Below are positions 13,076 through 26,262 of a stretch of 64,000 bases of DNA, one piece after another. The stretch's first letter is position 1, and each line of letters starts with the position of its first letter. The DNA is taken from positions 29,161,801 through 29,225,800 of the forward strand of contig NC_030852.1 in NCBI RefSeq assembly GCF_000208745.1. The letters are read 5' to 3'. The stretch comes from Theobroma cacao. Lineage: Eukaryota; Streptophyta; Magnoliopsida; Malvales; Malvaceae. The notes below the pieces were generated by a model. That model worked only from the letters and a program-made list of their open reading frames with translations. It ran no database searches and had not been told where the DNA came from. The position numbers were made by a program, and so were the translations under genes.

Positions 13076-15860
13076 ATTGTTGTATTGTATCTTTATACGC
13101 AAGAAAGGACATGTTAGGGTCTCATGTCTAGCATGTGCTTAATAGAGGTGGTCCAATAAATTTAAATGTCTAAAACGAAATATTCAAATGAGATTTTTTT
13201 TATTGAAATTAAAAAAATTATTAAAATTTTATTTTTTAGCTTTTTGAGATGTAAAATTTTTAATTAAACTTTTATAATCAAGTTTAAAATAATAGTACCT
13301 AATTGTTGAATGTTTTTTGCAAACCGCAAATGAGGCTCACGATTTTATGAAGATAATAAAAGAATAGACTTCTTGTGTATTCTTGGGAGAAAATTGAAAT
13401 TAAAGAAAAAAAGAGCAAATGAGAAAAGAAGAATTCAAAAGTGGATATTGTATATTGAAAAAAATAATTGGTTTATATATAGGAAAAAAATAGCTATTAA
13501 AAATCATTAAATGTGTTAATTGAAAATAAGAGAAATAAGTGAGAAAAAAATAACTGTTGAAGATGATTAAATTTATATGACTGTTAGTTTATTGAAAATA
13601 AGAGAATATAATTGAAAATTAATAACAATTTTAAAAATAAAAAGTAAAAAAATTAAAATTTATTAAAAATAATTAAAAAATAATAAATAAATTATTAATT
13701 ATTTTACTTTTATATTTTTTTATTTTTATATATTTTAATATAATTAATTATATTATAATTATTATAAAATTATAAATCTTTCTTAAGAGTGTGGCTTCCC
13801 CAAATTGGGGTCTTAAAGCCTTTGCTTGGGTGGCTACACCCAAGGGCCCGCACTGTATGTATATATATTATGGCTAGCAAACCATGCTCTTCCATAGCTT
13901 CTAGAATTGGGAAATTGATTGAAAATATATATGCAAATTGAAGTGTGTTATCATAAGATTAATTGGTGCTTGATCCATGTTAATTGTAGTTATCAAATAA
14001 GGTTGTATACATGTATATATTGACAGAAAAAGCCCTCTATGCCGGTAAATGATAAATTTTCAACAACCATACATATGCATCTTATTATATACATTTCTTG
14101 ATAAATGTTGGTTGTAGAAGTCCATATACAATTCATCTAAAGTTAGACATAAAACATCAAATCATGCTATCAATAATGATTTGTAACTGCTTTAATAATA
14201 ACATTAATGGCTAGCTGAGCCCACATGATATCGATGTTTAAACCAAACTATATTTTTCCAAAATATTGAGAGGTCCTAGTCACTTTGAGAAAATTCATAA
14301 TTATGTATAGATTGGATCTTGTTTCTGTTTAAGCACATTCTTACCGCCGGTTAGACTCATCTTCTGTTAGTATTTCCATGCTCGAGCTGCAGCCAGTTGC
14401 CAAGTAGCACGAGATTTTTCCTAGTGCGCAACCTCATCTATATTTCCCCACACGGAAAACCATGCATTCAGCAAGTCCCAAAAAAAATTTAATCAAGAAC
14501 TGGATGGTGGAAGCTTTGATGCATACAACAGTTGTTAAGAACGTGAGACCTTCTAACACACTGTAATTAAGTTATGGGATTTGCTTGGATACATTTAAAT
14601 CTTTTTTTTTTTGTGGTAGATTACTACATTGAAGGGGTCCGAAGTATCAAGATGACAAATTCTAACCTTAAACTTTAGTTATATTGTACATAAAGAGTAA
14701 CATTGTTAGGTTAAAGTCTTAATTGTTTAGACATTTGAAAACCTTGCCAACTGCCAGTCAAACCTAGGTAAATAGAGTTCTTTTTCTTTTTTCTTTTAAT
14801 TATATGAATAAAAAGCAATGTATCTTTAGATGCCATTGAATGTATTATCTTTTGAAATGTCTTTAGAGAAATAAATTATTGTACTGATATTCTTGTAAAA
14901 TTTGAAGTCAATTAGAAGTGAAATGTTTGTAAGTTGGTGTTAGTTGGGTGATAGCGTTTGATATGAGTGGATGATAGGAACTATAAAGTAGGGTGTATTT
15001 TTATCTCATTAATTTATTCAAACTCAAATCAATTCTCAAAATAATTATTATCCCATAATTGAAGGAGGTTTTCATTGTTAATTATAGGTATATATCCTTT
15101 CAAATATCACTGGTGCAATTCAAAGAAGATGCATTTGCCAAAAATGGAAATAACTTAAGATAATTATTCTGAAATAACAAAGGATAAAAAAAAGTGTCAA
15201 CATTTTAAATTTTTAATCCTCTCAAAATCTGATTTATTAACCAACCTTAACCGCTTAACCAGATCATGAATGATAAAAAACCGACAAAACGTCCATATGG
15301 TGCTCTCGACTGCAACTAATTAGATTGAAAAACAGATATCGAATTAAATGTATATCGCTTGATCAGTTCAAGGGTTGAGATACATATCCGGATAATTCTT
15401 CTTCTTTGCACATATAAATTTTTTTTTTTTTTAAAAAAATATTACAATAAATTTAGATTTTAATTATACTTTTTCAGTCAATATACTTTTTATGTAGTTA
15501 AATATTAAAAATTGTAATTATTTAAATTTTTAATTTTATTTTTTATTCACATTAATAGTAATATTAAAAGTGTAATCTTTATTAGTGTATACAATCTTTA
15601 TAACTACATTTTATGTATAATGTTGTTAAAATTTTATATAGTGCAGTAAAAATCATAAAAATATTGTAAAATAATATAAAAATATATTATTATTATTATT
15701 ATTATTATAGTAAAAATTTTGAATCAAATTTATTATAGTAAAAAATCTCAAAGAAATCTATTGGAAATATGAATCAAGTCAAGTAAACCATACTTATTAA
15801 AACATCAATACGCAAGGGCGGAGGGTAGTGTTATCATGGGTGTCGTGTTTTAAAATTATT

Positions 15861-15863
<3 letters not shown>

Positions 15864-15895
<32 letters not shown>
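15864..15895. repeat. (AT)n microsatellite
   Basis: An uninterrupted run of alternating A and T about 30 bp long, about 0.8 kb upstream of the SPIRAL1-like gene. Confidence 0.85.
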
Positions 15896-15899
<4 letters not shown>

Positions 15900-16112
15900 A
15901 ATGACTTCTTAAAAAAAAATTTTATTTGATAATTATTTTTATTCTTTCAATCGTTTGATGAAATTAGAGTTATTATAGTCAGCATATTACTAGTTATCAT
16001 ATAAATTTTAACCCAATGTGCTAAGCCGATCAAATTAAAAAAAATAAGAGTGAGTTTACTTACCTAAACCCACTAAGTCTTCATATAATCTAAGTGTTAA
16101 TATAAATCTAAA

Positions 16113-16193
16113 TCTATCATAACATATTATATCTAAAAATTCAGTCCAATAGTCTATTATAACATATTATATATCAATAATTCAATCCAATAG
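16113..16193. repeat. Two-copy tandem repeat of about 40 bp
   Basis: Unit 1 at 16113-16152 and unit 2 at 16153-16193 both begin TCTAT(C/T)ATAACATATTATA and end TTCA(G/A)TCCAATAG. They differ by a few substitutions and one inserted base. Confidence 0.7.
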
Positions 16194-16669
16194 CCCAATA
16201 TATTAATTAGCAATTCAAAAAGCAAATAGAAAATAATGAGAGCTTCCTCATAAAACTACCCATTTCATGTAGAACATACAAAGTAACAAGATAATTCATT
16301 TAAATTTGAAAAATTAATTTTTTTTTTCACTTTTATGTAGAGATAGTGAGAAAAATCCTTTTGATAGTTCTATTCGATCATATATATATGACATTGGTTA
16401 ATATATATATTTTTTATATATTCAATATTTTGTGAATTTATTTAATTTTTTAAATAAATAAAAATTAAATTATATATAATTTTTTTTTAACTATTAAAAA
16501 TTTCTTTCTGTTTGATATTCTTTAAAAATGCTCTAACGTGGCTTCTGTCGGCTCTGTCGCCACTGTCAATACAAACACAACTTGGCCACAAATATATATA
16601 CTAGCTTATATCCTTTGAACTGATGACATAGGTTAATTAAGAGAGAAACTAAAACTAGCTAGAGCAAAC

Positions 16670-17060
16670 ATGAGAAGAGGTGAAAGCTATGGTGGCGGTC
16701 AGAGTTCACTTGGATACTTGTTTGGTTCTGATGAGCAGCCAAGCAAAACTCTAGCACCCTCAACTCCCATCAAAGCCCCTTGGGATGATGATAACACCAC
16801 TAAGAAACCCCCAAACAATTCCTCCAAGAAGTCAAGTGTCACCAACAATTATCACAGAGCTCAAGGGCAAAACTCAGGCAACTTCATTACTGTGAGTGAT
16901 CTAGCTTGGACGATTTCAACAACATGTAAACTTTTTCATTTCTTCAACAAATTTTTCCTCTTTCTTCAATCTACTTTCTTTTCAGGACCGCCCGACGACG
17001 AAGGTTCAGTCAGCGCCGGGAGGGGACTCATCTCTTGGATACTTGTTTGGAGACAAGTAA
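16670..17060 (+). CDS. SPIRAL1-like microtubule-associated protein
   Basis: Two exons, 16670-16891 and 16986-17060, joined at a GT-AG phase-0 intron (98 residues). The SPIRAL1 family consists of small plant proteins that bind cortical microtubule plus ends and control the direction of cell elongation. The diagnostic repeats are present at both ends: GGGQSSLGYLFG near residues 8-19 and PGGDSSLGYLFGDK at the C-terminus. The conserved core NNYHRAQGQNSGNFIT then DRPTTKV spans the splice junction. The middle is a low-complexity linker rich in Lys, Asn and Ser. Length is typical for the family (about 100-125). The ATG has MRRGES where the founder protein has MGRGNS, supporting this start. Which SPIRAL1-LIKE member it is cannot be decided here. 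Confidence 0.93.
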
Positions 17061-17201
17061 CGCTGCTTGCAGCCAAATTATTATTCCACTCTATATATTG
17101 ATGAGGATTCAGTTTGGCTGTGATTTGCGTTTCTTACAAATAAGGGCACAGCAGCAGGTGCTTCAAAGTGTGTTCTTGTTCAGTAAAATTGTGAACTTTG
17201 G

Positions 17202-17216
17202 TGTGTGTGTGTGTGT
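17202..17216. repeat. (GT)n microsatellite in the SPIRAL1-like 3' region
   Basis: Seven or so GT units within the likely 3' UTR or downstream region of the SPIRAL1-like gene. Confidence 0.7.
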
Positions 17217-17849
17217 AGGTTTGACGATCACTGGGTATCAGATATATTACATGCTGTTTCCTTTTGTAAGTTCAGAATAAATTATATTATATTAGTGATA
17301 GCGATTGGTTTGAGTAATGTACAGTCAGCTGTAAGAATCGGCTTTGATGATGGATTGTGTCTCTTTTCTGTCTGCTTTTGACAGGGGATTTCTCTGTTCT
17401 AGTATTCCTCATCCCAACAATTCCTTTGACCTCATCATTTTTCTGTCCTGAGATGCATCCATTCTTTAAAACCTTCAAGCCAGTCAGTGCGCTATGTTTT
17501 TGTGTTGATCCAACATAAAAGAATTGATGTTAATTTATCTTGATAAGGGAATACCATAACTTTCAATTGTGAGGAGAGTGTTGATCCCACTTAGACTTAA
17601 CTTCATGAGAGTTATCACAAAATGTTGACTTTCAAAATTTCAATTCATAATAAATTGATCAAAATTATTTTAAATATTTCAATTGAATAAATCAAGTTTT
17701 CCTTAATAAATCTGATTTCAGTTGAAATTTTGTAACTGTGATTAAATGATGTCAAGATTTCGTAATAACTCCCATACATTCACATGAAAATGACATTTAG
17801 AAAATATTTGTTTACATAATTCTCAGTTGTTATGGCTGTTCAAAAATAA

Positions 17850-18197
17850 ATGTTTTTTGAAAGTAAGCGGCTCGATCATTTGCAGCTTTTCTTATCAAAG
17901 TTTGCCTCTCTTATTGGTCTTATCCGTCTGTGGGTTCTAAGATATTTAAATGTTAATAAGTCTGCAATTGGGAAGCTGGATCTTGCAACATTTGGTGGTG
18001 TTCCGCACCATCATACAGGAGTCATCAAAGGAATCTTTTGTAAGTCCATTGTAGTGTACGACTCAAACTTTTCTAAGCTTATGACAATTATGGAAAGTTA
18101 TATTTTTTTCGCTTCCACGTCTCTTCTCATTCTTTCATTATTGAAAATAATTCTAGTAATGTTATTTTTTAGACTAATAATCACTCCCATATTTTGA
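17850..18197 (+). pseudogene. Decayed retroelement RNase H domain fragment
   Basis: The forward frame carries, from about residue 29 on, the pattern of the RNase H domain found in plant LINE-type reverse transcriptases: an L-x-x-N-V strand, then FGGV, then HTGVIKGIFCKSI, then DSNFSKLMTI and an aromatic helix ending FFAS. The acidic catalytic positions expected in the VDG-like strand and in the A-E-L helix are replaced (NVNK and SKL), so it cannot be an active nuclease. There is no start codon context, no reverse transcriptase domain and no intact ends. The surrounding 17500-17850 is unannotated AT-rich DNA. Confidence 0.6.
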
Positions 18198-19535
18198 TGA
18201 ATGAAACATGTTTCAAATCATATTAAGAGTCTTGAAGTATTAATTCATCTTTCTAGTATATACTTAGAAAGGCAAATTTTATTTCGGACAAGTTAGTTAG
18301 AGAAGGATCCTACCCATTGCGAATAATTTTTTTCATTCTGTAATTTTCATTATATGAGATTCTATTTTTTCTTTGGAGTTGCTGTTTTTTTATCTATCTT
18401 TGTTTCTTCTTAACTTTGACTCACCGAAACTACAATAAAAATTCTTGTCTTTCAAAAAAAAAAAAAAACAACAATAACAACCGCATCCATACTGCCACAG
18501 ACTTATATCAATTTCTTGTTTATCCCCTGAAATTCTAGCTATTCTAGAACATAAAGTAGCTAGTCGTTCATCACTCTCTTGCTATTCAATTCACAAGCAT
18601 GGGCCTTGTGTGCCACTTATTTCCCTCCCAAGTAGTAGCTAATTAAAACAAGGCTTCCGAAGTTTGTTCATTGAGCCCATATACATACACTAGTATACTT
18701 GATCTTTAACATGAAATCCCAAGCAATTTCCATATAAAAACGAGAGATCATTTTATCTCACAAACAAAAGGAAAGTATACATGTGGAAAGCTCGATCGGC
18801 ACGACTTTGCTAAGAAAGTTTGCAAGCAATTCCAGAGACATGCATGCTTGGTTAAGGTTTGTCAATAACGATGAATAACATAAAAGGAAACGGCTGCCTT
18901 ATATCGTTAGGAGATAAGCAATCCGCTGCATTTATGTTCTACAAGATGGGATAAAGCTAAGATATTCCATATCTAATTAGAAGATATTCCCTCGGTTTTC
19001 CTTTGTTTTTGGATGAAGGAGTTTCTATCCTTCCGGTTAATGAAATTATCCAGGCATTTCAAAAAACAATGTGATTAGAAGATACTTTTATTATTTGTCC
19101 AAATCTAAGATATAGCGGGTCCCATTAGAACCGGACCAGAATTTCCTTGGTCAATCCGCAGGACACTTGATGCATGCCACTTCAGTGTTTTTAGATCGAA
19201 CGGCTAAAGAAATGTACCAACCCAGTTCAAAAGTGGGACCTCTTATCCATGCAAGCATGATACAACCGACGATCAGATATAGCCAAAAAGGAGATGCACG
19301 TACGCAGGTTTTGCATTGTAGTTTCCTTGCACGTCGTCTTTTATAGCCATGACATATTTCAGTTACCGTTACATATTTGGCATCCTTATAATTTTTGCTG
19401 TATTTAGCTAATTCTCACTGCCATGCCAAATAATCAATGATTTTGTCATAATTGGTTACCTTAATTGTACATTACAACCTCTTCCTTATAAGTTCTGTTT
19501 TGCAAAGAAGACAGGTTTACCTTCAATTTTCGGCA
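18198..19535. other. Spacer upstream of the polygalacturonase
   Basis: No gene recognised. It includes a poly-A run at about 18456-18469 and, from about 18530 to 19530, a less AT-rich stretch that should hold the polygalacturonase promoter. I could not assign specific motifs. Confidence 0.5.
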
Positions 19536-22141
19536 ATGGAGTTGTCAAGGAAATCCCAAGTAATGTATCTCTATGCCGTTTGCTCTTCTTCTCTTTCAGT
19601 TATTTTCTGGGCCAAATCACATAATTCTAAGTTTATATGATTCATGTTTCTTATTTGCAACATGTTTCGATTTTTTTTTTTGGTGAGAAAATGTTGATTT
19701 TTCCTTGTTTTTCGAATCGTTTTGTTCTGATCGATCGATTGAAAATAGAGGAATAGCTTACAAGGACACAAACTTGTCTCCTTTTCTTTAGGCGATTGAG
19801 ACATTAATCTCAGCCATAATTTTATTGGGATTACTGAGTTCGAGTGTGGCAGCATACTGTGCGGTCCGATATGCTGAGACCATCGAGTTTCCGGCTCTAA
19901 ATTGTCGTAAGCACATTGCGGTTTTGACAGATTTTGGTGGGGTCGGTGACGGTAAAACATCCAACACGCAGGCGTTTAAAGCTGCAATTGCGAATCTCAG
20001 CCAGCTTGCGGCGGATGGTGGTGCACAGCTCATCGTGCCGCCAGGTAAATGGCTAACAGGGAGCTTCAATCTCACCAGCCATTTCACCCTCTTTGTTCAC
20101 AAGGATGCTGTTATTCTTGGGGCTCAGGTACAATTTTTAGCCATCAAATTCTCGTTTACCGGCCAGAACTTACAAGGATGCATACGTTAGACTTTTAAGA
20201 GCTGATATTCTCACCCGCTAAGTTATCTAGCTCTTTATTTATTTCTGCCATTTGTCTTCAATTTTACTTTGAGTTTTGAAATATGAAGGATTTTTCAACT
20301 TACCTCGACAAAATTGGTTGTTTCAGGTTGAAGATACCATCTACATTTTTGAATTTTTTTCTGCTCTTGAAATTCTATGATGGTTTTCTTTTTTGAAAAA
20401 TAAAATTCTATGATTTTTTGTTTTTGGAAATTCTATGATGTTATAAATATGATATGCCGTCAACTTTGCTTTCATTTAGGTCATAAAATTACCAGCCTCC
20501 TCTTTTAGTCAAAGATCTTTAGGTCATTGCTACCTAACATTACAAAAGTGTGGAGTTGGAAAACAGATATTAGACTAACTCAAATGGCTGAGGACCAGAA
20601 CACTCTCGTTCTGCTAAGACTTTCATGATCTTTATAGTGTTTCCTTAAGACAAATTTCAAGAATATTAAAGGAGATGCATAATCTAGTTTTTATCTTGTT
20701 TAAAAGTAAAGTGATCACCATTTATCTTGTTTGATTTTACTTCGAATAATCTTTCAATATAACAAGCAGGACGAATCAGAGTGGCCTCTTCTTCCTGTTC
20801 TGCCTTCTTATGGGAGGGGAAGAGATGCCCCTGATGGAAGGTTCAGCAGTCTTATTTTCGGCACCAACCTCACAGATGTTGTCATTACAGGTAACTAAAA
20901 ATTATGACCTATCACCTTACAGCAATTAAATCTTAGCATCAAGCCTCGACCAACCCTGACCTAATTAATGGGGAAATTTTTCGGCTTGTAACACAAGGTA
21001 ACAATGGCACCATCGATGGCCAAGGTGCATATTGGTGGAAGAAGTTCAAGGAGGATAAACTGAATGAAACCAGACCCTACCTGATTGAAATCATGTATTC
21101 CAATCAGATCCAGATATCGAATCTGACATTGATTAACTCCCCATCATGGAACGTCCATCCCATATACAGCAGGTATATTTTGTCCATATAAACACTTAAT
21201 TGCCAGTGAAACCACATCATCACAATGATTTTTCCGATATTTGTTTTGGTTTTGATCGAATGTGAAATTGCAGTGATGTGATCATCCAACACTTAACCAT
21301 TCTTGCACCAGTTGATTCTCCTAATACAGATGGAATAAACCCAGGTTTGTTTGCACTCACAAGTTCTTTGTTCTTAATAAAGGAATGAAATTTTACAAAT
21401 TTGTAACAGTTGATATGAGCCACACTGCTATTTCTTATCTTTCTAGATTCATGCACAAACACCAGAATCGAAGATAGTTTTGTAGTCTCAGGAGATGACT
21501 GCATAGCTGTTAAAAGTGGCTGGGACCAATACGGAATCAAATTCAACATGCCAACCAAGCACCTAGTAATTAGAAGGTTCACCTGCATTTCTCCTGACAG
21601 TGCCACCATTGCTCTTGGAAGTGAGATGTCTGGAGGAATCGAAGATGTAAGAGCTGAAGACATTACAGCAATTAATACCCAATCTGGAGTGAGGATTAAA
21701 ACTGCCGTGGGAAGAGGAGCCTATGTTAAAGACATTTATGCTAGAAGAATGACATTGAATACAATGAAGTATGTGTTCTGGATGACAGGCTCTTATGGCT
21801 CACATCCAGACCCCGGCTTTGACCCAAATGCCTTTCCTGTAATCAAAGGAATCAATTACAGAGACGTTGTGGCCGATAATGTCACCTATTCGGCAAGACT
21901 GGAAGGAATCGAAAAGGATCCTTTCACTGATATTTGCATTTCAAATGTGAATATCAAACTGACTAATAAGCCAAAGGAGTTGCAGTGGAATTGCACTAAT
22001 GTTCAGGGAGTTACCAACCGTGTGACCCCTGAACCATGTAATTTGTTGCCTGTGAAGGAAATAGATTGTCCCTTCCCAGAGGATAGGCTGCCCATTGAAG
22101 ATGTCATGTTGAAAACTTGTTCTATCAGCGGCAAGTTCTGA
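19536..22141 (+). CDS. Polygalacturonase-like glycoside hydrolase family 28, secreted
   Basis: Exons 19536-19559, 19792-20127, 20770-20890, 20998-21172, 21274-21344 and 21447-22141 give 473 residues, all with GT-AG borders. The first exon codes only eight residues, and a hydrophobic signal segment follows (about 11-30). GH28 enzymes cleave alpha-1,4-galacturonan in pectin of the cell wall. The catalytic motifs are present: NTD (236-238), GDD (258-260) and RIK (325-327). The usual G-H-G motif is replaced by G-S-E (300-302), which I believe is normal for one plant GH28 clade rather than a defect. IEFPALNC with DFGGVGDG starts the beta-helix. An exo-acting enzyme is possible, and activity cannot be settled from sequence. 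It converges on the kinase gene downstream, with about 0.5 kb between them. Confidence 0.92.
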
Positions 22142-22649
22142 GAATCGTTATAATTTACTTGACTCTTAATGCTTATAATCTCATACCCTTTATATCCTTA
22201 CCATCTTTTCTACTATAGTATCGAACTTGATATGGAGATTGTGAGAATGCTCTAACCAATAAGACAAAAGTATGAGGAAGTTCATATTGGGTGATTGGCA
22301 AGAAAGTTGATTACATTTCTTTAAGCTCAAAAGAGTTGAGTTGAATTTTCTCACATCATCACATCTCGAAAAATCTTTGGAACAATTACAACCATACAAA
22401 CGTTGCACTAAAGTTTGCATTCTACTTCAAAAGTGAAGGAAGATCACTCCAGAAGAACAAATGTTGTATGGATGAGCTTTTATCAGATAGAAGGAAAATC
22501 TGAAAAGAGTCTTTGGAGTTCCCTACGTCGGATTGTCAACGGTGAATCGTTTTTATGCGTGTTGTATAGATATCCTTTTCTCGTAATGATTGTAGCTTCT
22601 TTTGCCTGCGCACATGTCAGAGGCAACCCCGTCCTGTTCAGACGTCTGG
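22142..22649. other. Convergent intergenic region
   Basis: Holds the 3' ends of the polygalacturonase (+) and the receptor-like kinase (-). Small frames at 22190-22735 look like chance. Confidence 0.5.
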
Positions 22650-24633
22650 CTATCTTGCCTGTGATTTCGAAGGGAAGCCTCTCTCCTGGCGCGACGTTCC
22701 TGCATTATGACACACGAGGAAAACTGAATAGATAGGCAGCCAGAAGGACAAGACAGCAATAGGTGCAGAATGTGACATCTCAACTTCTGGAAGATAAAAG
22801 TTTGTTCTTACATCATTGAGCAACAGATCACGCGGCTCAAGCATATGAACCACTTGTCCCATTCGAGGCCTATGATCTAAATCTGGATCAACACATCGTA
22901 GGGCGACCAATGTAACCCGTTTCAGTTCCTTTATAGAAGGAATTTCTGGCATCTTAGGATCCAGTACATGTGCAATTTTCTTGTTTGCGACCATGGACTT
23001 TAACCAGTCAATCAAGTAAACCTGCAATTAGGAAATTCCATTTTTCAAAATTAAGGACACAAGCTTCATACAATGCTCAAAATATGCTGAGATTAGAGAT
23101 TGGTACTTGGGGTTGGTTATGATCCACAGGGGTCCTTCCGGTTACGATCTCCATGATAAGTATTCCGAAGCTATAAATATCGTTCTTCTTATCCCACAAT
23201 CTGATAGAATCATGGTCTTGAGCGGCATACCTAGAGATTCAGGCAAATTAAAACATGGCCGTCAACGTAAAAATTGCCCAATTATATCACATTTCACAAG
23301 TTGAATTCAGAATGTATAGTCTCAAAGAAAATGAGTAAGACAAGTTTGAATTCAAATAAGCTGACCCTAGCTTGATCATTGAATGAGCGGTTACATGGCT
23401 GTGCTCTGGACCTAGCAGCCTAGAAAGTGAGATGTCGGAGATCTTAGGATTCCATTGATGATCCAATAATATGTTGCTAGCCTTAACGTTCTGGTGCACA
23501 ATCTGTGGTTCAATATCCTCATGGAGGTATGCCAATCTGCCAAAACATAATCTCATCAAGTATATGAATATAATTTGATCCTCTGCCTCATCAGGCTCGT
23601 AATCATTAGAATTAAAACAGAGTAGCTGACCTAGTTTCAGATAGTAGAACTCACCCTTTTGCTATTCCATGGATAATTTTCAGACGTATTGTCCAGGTAA
23701 GAGGCCTGGTTTGCCCTAGGGACCCATGGAGCCACTGGTGCAGATTACTATTATTAACATATTCGTATACAAGCATCCTAATGAAACAGAAAACCAAAAT
23801 AAGGGGTCTGAAGCATCACCATTACCAAATTGGGTGAGATAACAACTTCAAATTCGTTGAATCACATGAAAGAAAAATACCTGTAACCTTCTTCCACGCA
23901 GTATCCTAGCAGCTTGACAAGATTTTTGTGTCGAACATTACCTATTGCCTCTGCCTCTGTTAAGAAGTGCTCGGTTTGGCAACTGATGGTCACATGATCA
24001 GTAGGTTTAATTGATATACACCATAAAAAATAGCAATGATTAGAATCGATCAAGAACTATCTACCTGTTACTCAGTAGCCTCTTCACTGCCACTCGTGTA
24101 TGATCTAACAACACGCCGCGGTAGACAACACCATAATCTCCATGCCCGATTAAATTCTCATACGCGAAACCATTTGTGACGATCTCAGCCTCCCTCAAAC
24201 TGAAGTGGTTACCTGTCCAGTTTTCTGATACCGCAGGCGAGCACTTGGCAAAGTGCTCCAAATCAGGCAGACTCTCTTGAGTTGTCATGCTAGCACGAGT
24301 AGACAACTGGTCAGATAACATTACCTCAAGCTCTGGCTTTGTCATGTTCGTCTCGGTCTTCGAAACGTTAAGCGGAAGGAGCCTCCTATTGAGTGAGGAA
24401 GTGCTGTAAGGACTGTGATAATTGTGCCTGGGAGCAATGGGGTTTGGTAGGCAGCAGGGGGCCTGCTTGTAGGATCTTCGACGACGACAATAGATAACAC
24501 AAAGAGAGATGATAAAGAAAACCAGAAGAATGAATAATATCAGGAATGCAACTATCAGCATCCATAATCGCAGACCAAAAAAGGAGGTATGCTTCAGGAG
24601 CTTTTCCTTGAGATATGAAACTTCTGATGACAT
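22650..24633 (-). CDS. Receptor-like kinase, probable pseudokinase (At2g42960/At5g18500-type family)
   Basis: Exons on minus: 24065-24633, 23881-23982, 23655-23777, 23366-23536, 23107-23230 and 22650-23021 (486 residues). It starts MSSE and has a transmembrane segment at about 22-47, a basic stop-transfer CRRRR, a linker, then a kinase domain. The family phosphorylates Ser/Thr at the plasma membrane. Key residues are altered. The glycine loop is GHGDYGVV (163-170), and VAVK (Lys184) is kept. The HRD-x-K-x-x-N loop reads HQNVKASN (279-286), so the catalytic Asp is Asn281. DFG reads DIS (299-301). The usual G-Y-V-A-P-E reads GYAAQD. All exons stay open and splice sites are intact, so it looks like an expressed pseudokinase rather than a dead gene. 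The last about 40 residues may be mis-modelled, since a GTAAGA donor follows LLLND. Confidence 0.8.
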
Positions 24634-24639
24634 GCTGTC

Positions 24640-26260
24640 TAATGAGAAAGAAAGAGATGTGGAACTACTGTAGTGTTGGCTCAGGATTTTAGCTGCCGGA
24701 GGAGAGAGAAGAGGTTGATCTTAGCTAGAGTCTAGGGTGTATTTTAAAAATCTTGATATGCCAACTAACTAGCGGGAGCTGTGGGATTATCTTGAGTCTG
24801 TTTGTTATGAGAAAAAATATATTCTGTACCTATATTTATTTAAAGGATGAAAATTTTATTTTAAGTGTAAAATATTTTACAGGCCAATGAAAAAAATAAT
24901 CATTGATTACAAAAGTGCTTGCGCTCTAAAAATATTTAATTTAAAATATTAAAAAAATAAAAAATATATTAATATTTAACTTAAAATTTTTTAGTTTAAA
25001 ATATTAAAATTTAAATTATTCATTATTATTAAAATTGAAATATTTTTTAAATGAAATCATTCAATACAATTAAATTTTTTATTTATAATTAAATAAATTT
25101 TACTAATAATTATAATAAAAAATATTTCAATCATCCATCAATTTATTGAATACATATAAGAATAGATTTTGGGTGTCTTATCCAATTGATAAATATTGAT
25201 ATTTTTATAGTGAATACACATTTAAATATCTTACACAATTATGATAAAAAAGTAATGACAAAAATTTTTTAAAAAATTAATGCTTACTTTTTAACTATAA
25301 TAGTTGAGCATCGTATGAAAAATTGTATTGTACTAATCATTCAATAAAATACTTAGATATGAGCATACTTAATTGGTATCTATAAACACCTGTTAATTGG
25401 ATCCAAACAATTTAATTGCCGTAAATTATTTTTCATCAAAAGTAATAATTTATTCAAAAAAACCATTGGGTTTTATATAGAGAAGATGGTGAAAGTATTG
25501 TGGCAGTAGGGGAGAAAAATGATCCACACCCACATGGATGCAAAAGAGGTGTGAGGCAATTAACAGGATTTATTATCAAGTTGACAAGCCATGCATCTAT
25601 CTAGGTTCCACTATTTAAATCTTACGGTTCAGCAACAATATGTGGCTCATCCTCAAAACCTATAACTCAACAAATATGGTTTCACAAGTTTAAAAAAGTA
25701 CTCATTGTTTGAAACTTTATGATTGAGAATAAGGTAACGGAATTAATAGAAAAATTTATAAACTTAGGTGAGATAGAAGAATTGATAAAGGAAATAGAAA
25801 TGATAATGAAGATCATACTGAGAAATAGAAAAATTCAAAAATAAAAAATACAAACGTGAACGTCTTAAGTCCACACGTTTAGAAAGATCAATCCCACAAC
25901 TGGAAGCCTCCAAACTCAACCAACCCACTCATCAATTAATTGAAGCTTCACACAAAACTATTGCTCCACATGGCACAAAAATAAGATGACTAAATATTTT
26001 AGAATATGTCATTATTGATTTTACTATTTTCATGTCCTTTTTTATTTAAACCAAATAACACCAACTTTTATAATAACTCCTATTTATCATCTTAACACTT
26101 AAATAACTCTACTAGTGCATGATGATTCAAAGAAAATGTTTTCAATAATTTATCCAAATAATAAAAAATATTAATTTTTTTTTATAAAATATTTTACTCT
26201 GAAAAAATTTTTCTAGTAAATTATATTTTAATTACCAAATAGATCCCTTGTTATGATAAG
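24640..26260. other. AT-rich spacer
   Basis: Promoter side of the kinase gene followed by very AT-rich DNA (24820-25440) without coding potential. Nothing recognised. Confidence 0.5.
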
Positions 26261-26262
26261 GT

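Larger units (their letters stand above)
13076..16660. other. AT-rich spacer with simple repeats, no gene seen
   Basis: Very AT-rich (for example 13150-13770 and 15410-15720). It holds an ATT microsatellite near 15688-15708, an AT microsatellite at about 15864-15895 and a two-copy repeat at 16113-16193. No coding frame of note. The last few hundred bases before 16670 should contain the SPIRAL1-like promoter. Confidence 0.6.

Noticed and set aside
22190..22783. Small frames between polygalacturonase and kinase
   Set aside because: Overlap both 3' UTRs and the kinase last exon in other frames; no domain.
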